From contig JAISKG010000102.1 of the NCBI GenBank assembly GCA_031261015.1, forward strand, positions 1 to 17,624: a stretch of DNA of 17,624 nt, read 5' to 3'. Shown here piece by piece: positions 15,923-17,624 of the stretch (the stretch's first letter is position 1; the number at the start of each line of letters is the position of its first letter). The notes beneath the pieces were generated by a model, which made no database searches, was not told where the DNA came from, and was given only the letters and a program-made list of their open reading frames with translations. The position numbers and the translations under genes were made by a program. The stretch comes from Dysgonamonadaceae bacterium. Its GTDB lineage: Bacteria; Bacteroidota; Bacteroidia; Bacteroidales; Azobacteroidaceae.

Positions 15923-17624
15923 TTATTCAACTAATGCTGTGGCTTGTTTAAGCCAGCTATTTTCTTCGATGGAAAGAAACGGAGAGAGTAATTGATAAAC
16001 CTTTTGATGATAATGATTTAACCAATCTTTCTCTTCCGGATTCAGTAATTTTGTATCTATTAATTTTGTGTCGATCGGGCACAAAGTGAGTGTTTCAAAC
16101 GCATAAAACTCGCCGAATTTCGTAGTTTGATCGGGAACGGTGAGTAACAAATTTTCGATACGGATGCCGTAAGCGCCGGCGCGATACAAGCCCGGCTCGT
16201 TGGACGTGACCATACCCGGCTGCAGTTCTGTCGGGTTGTGTTCCATACGGATACTTTGCGGCCCCTCGTGCACGTTGAGGAAATGTCCCACGCCGTGGCC
16301 GGTGCCGTGCAAGTAATTCGTCCCGTTTTTCCACAAGAATTGTCGAGCTAAGACATCCAACTGAATGCCTTTTGTGCCTTTGGGAAAACGGGCGGAAGCC
16401 AAAGCGATGTGCCCTTTTAAAACATGGGTGTAATCGGTTTTCATCGCGTCCGAAACGGGGCCGGCGGCGATTGTGCGGGTAATGTCGGTCGTTCCGTCGA
16501 GGTATTGCGCGCCCGAATCGATCAGTAAAATACCTTGGGGTTGAATTACGGCATTGCTTTCCTGCGTTGCGCCGTAATGAACGATTGCACCGTGTTCGGC
16601 ATAACCGGCGATGGTTTCAAAACTTTCACCGGCATACTGTTTTTGTTCGCTCCGGTATTCTCGAAGCTTCGTGCTAATATCTAATTCTGTAACCGTTTCA
16701 CCGGCAGCCAACGCGTTTTCGAGCCAACGATGAAATTTAACCAAGGCCACGCCATCGCGTTGCATCGCCTGGCGGATGCCGGCTATTTCGGTTTCATTTT
16801 TAATGCTTTTCAGTTGATCGGCCGGGTGCACATCGGTTTCGATGCAAGCCGTTTGGGGATTGATGGCTTCGTAAAGTTGGTAATTCAGTTTGGCCGGCGT
16901 AATCAGCAGAGAAGTTTCGGCAGAAGTCGTCTTTTGTCGAACGTAATCTACAATTGTAGAATAATCAGCTATTTGAATTCCTTGCTTCTGCAAATTATCC
17001 GAAACTTCTTTCGTAATTTTTTCCGAAGAAATAAACAAAACCGCTTCATTTTCGGAAATTATGGCGTAGCAAACGGCCGTTGGGTTGTATTCCACATCGT
17101 TGCCACGTAAATTGAAGAGCCATGCGACCGTATCCAAAGTGGCGATTATCGTGAGGTTTGCTCCTTTTTCGCGCATCGCCAGCCGTGTTTGCTCGATTTT
17201 CGCTTGCGCCGAAAGTCCCGTCAATGTTTCGGGCAGCAGATAGACCGGATGTTTCGGAATTTCCGGACGATTTTTCCACAATATATTATAGGGAGCGAAA
17301 TCGGTACGAATGTGAATCTGGTGTTTTTCAAAAAAACGAATCCAATCCAAAACTTCCGAAGCCGGGAAAACGGCGCCTTCGATGCCGATGCAATCGCCGG
17401 TAGATAATTGGCCGGCCAACCATTCGCGAGAAGTCGGCGTTCCGGGCATTCCCATCTTGAACAGGTCGATGCCAGAGTCTTGCAATTGCTCGGTGGCTTG
17501 CAGAAAATAACGTGAATCGGTCCACAAACCGGCTTGACCGGCAGTAATTACAATCGTTCCGGCCGAACCGGTGAATCCGGAAATCCATTCCCGTGTTTTC
17601 CAATGAGCGGGCGTATATTCGCTG
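15923..17624 (-). CDS. pepP: Xaa-Pro aminopeptidase (aminopeptidase P), N-terminus outside the window
   Basis: This M24B metallopeptidase removes an N-terminal residue that precedes proline. The frame stays open to the window edge: codons before the TTG at 17525-17527 encode SEYTPAHWKTREWISGFTGS and onward, which belongs to the family's N-terminal creatinase-like domain, so the TTG is not the start. 566 residues are visible; perhaps 25-40 are missing, judged from the usual length near 600. The pita-bread catalytic domain is C-terminal, with metal ligands in DSGAQYLDGTTDITR (two Asp), GTGHGVGHFLNVHEG (His), SNEPGLY (Glu) and IRIENLL (Glu). There is no signal peptide in the visible part. It stands directly upstream of the decarboxylase genes where an alpha subunit might be expected. 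Confidence 0.95.
   Translation of the reverse strand, partial: SEYTPAHWKTREWISGFTGSAGTIVITAGQAGLWTDSRYFLQATEQLQDSGIDLFKMGMPGTPTSREWLAGQLSTGDCIGIEGAVFPASEVLDWIRFFEKHQIHIRTDFAPYNILWKNRPEIPKHPVYLLPETLTGLSAQAKIEQTRLAMREKGANLTIIATLDTVAWLFNLRGNDVEYNPTAVCYAIISENEAVLFISSEKITKEVSDNLQKQGIQIADYSTIVDYVRQKTTSAETSLLITPAKLNYQLYEAINPQTACIETDVHPADQLKSIKNETEIAGIRQAMQRDGVALVKFHRWLENALAAGETVTELDISTKLREYRSEQKQYAGESFETIAGYAEHGAIVHYGATQESNAVIQPQGILLIDSGAQYLDGTTDITRTIAAGPVSDAMKTDYTHVLKGHIALASARFPKGTKGIQLDVLARQFLWKNGTNYLHGTGHGVGHFLNVHEGPQSIRMEHNPTELQPGMVTSNEPGLYRAGAYGIRIENLLLTVPDQTTKFGEFYAFETLTLCPIDTKLIDTKLLNPEEKDWLNHYHQKVYQLLSPFLSIEENSWLKQATALVE

Noticed and set aside
17525..17527. TTG at this position as the start of aminopeptidase P
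   Set aside because: The frame is open upstream and encodes conserved N-terminal sequence of the family, so the true start is outside the window.
17328..17603. Minus-strand open frame near the right edge
   Set aside because: It overlaps pepP in another frame; the pepP frame continues to the edge with clear family sequence.

Overview
The window is a conserved piece of a Bacteroidetes chromosome, most likely order Bacteroidales. The evidence is the gene order (tRNA-Gly, tRNA-Thr, tuf, tRNA-Trp, secE, nusG, rplK, rplA, rplJ, rplL, rpoB, rpoC), the protein sequences, the lack of clear Shine-Dalgarno sites before most starts, and the sodium-pump decarboxylase genes typical of fermentative members of the group. 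I cannot name a genus from the sequence alone.

Layout. Positions 1-12951 are one co-directional plus-strand block of translation and transcription genes. It has two tRNA genes, EF-Tu, tRNA-Trp, the translocase subunit SecE, elongation factor NusG, four ribosomal stalk-region proteins (L11, L1, L10, L7/L12) and the two large RNA polymerase subunits. A strong hairpin with a short T run separates rplL from rpoB and looks like an attenuator. A near-textbook intrinsic terminator (12975-13012) ends the block after rpoC. Positions 13088-13910 hold a divergent pair: a minus-strand XRE-type regulator and a plus-strand small protein of unknown function. Positions 13907-17624 are a minus-strand cluster: aminopeptidase P (cut by the window edge), then the gamma, biotin-carrier and beta subunits of a biotin-dependent sodium-pumping decarboxylase. 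The carboxyltransferase (alpha) subunit is not in the window.

How the genes work together. The first block supplies core gene-expression machinery and is probably co-transcribed in overlapping units with internal processing around the tRNAs. The decarboxylase subunits would form a membrane complex coupling decarboxylation of a carboxybiotin intermediate to Na+ export, as in succinate/propionate fermentation.

What stands out is the intergenic content of this otherwise ordinary locus. Two unrelated families of palindromic repeats sit between essential genes. One is an AT-rich long-hairpin family with three copies (204-263, 1495-1568, 8598-8659, the last with a 23-bp perfect stem between rpoB and rpoC). 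The other is a GC-rich two-hairpin REP-like element between rplJ and rplL, half of which recurs exactly at the left edge before tRNA-Gly. Smaller points are a tRNA-Gly whose D-loop/T-loop tertiary pair appears to be A19-U56 rather than G19-C56, a tRNA-Thr with a U-C acceptor mismatch, and convergent genes whose stop codons share bases. I see no CRISPR array, transposase, phage gene or evident new defence system.
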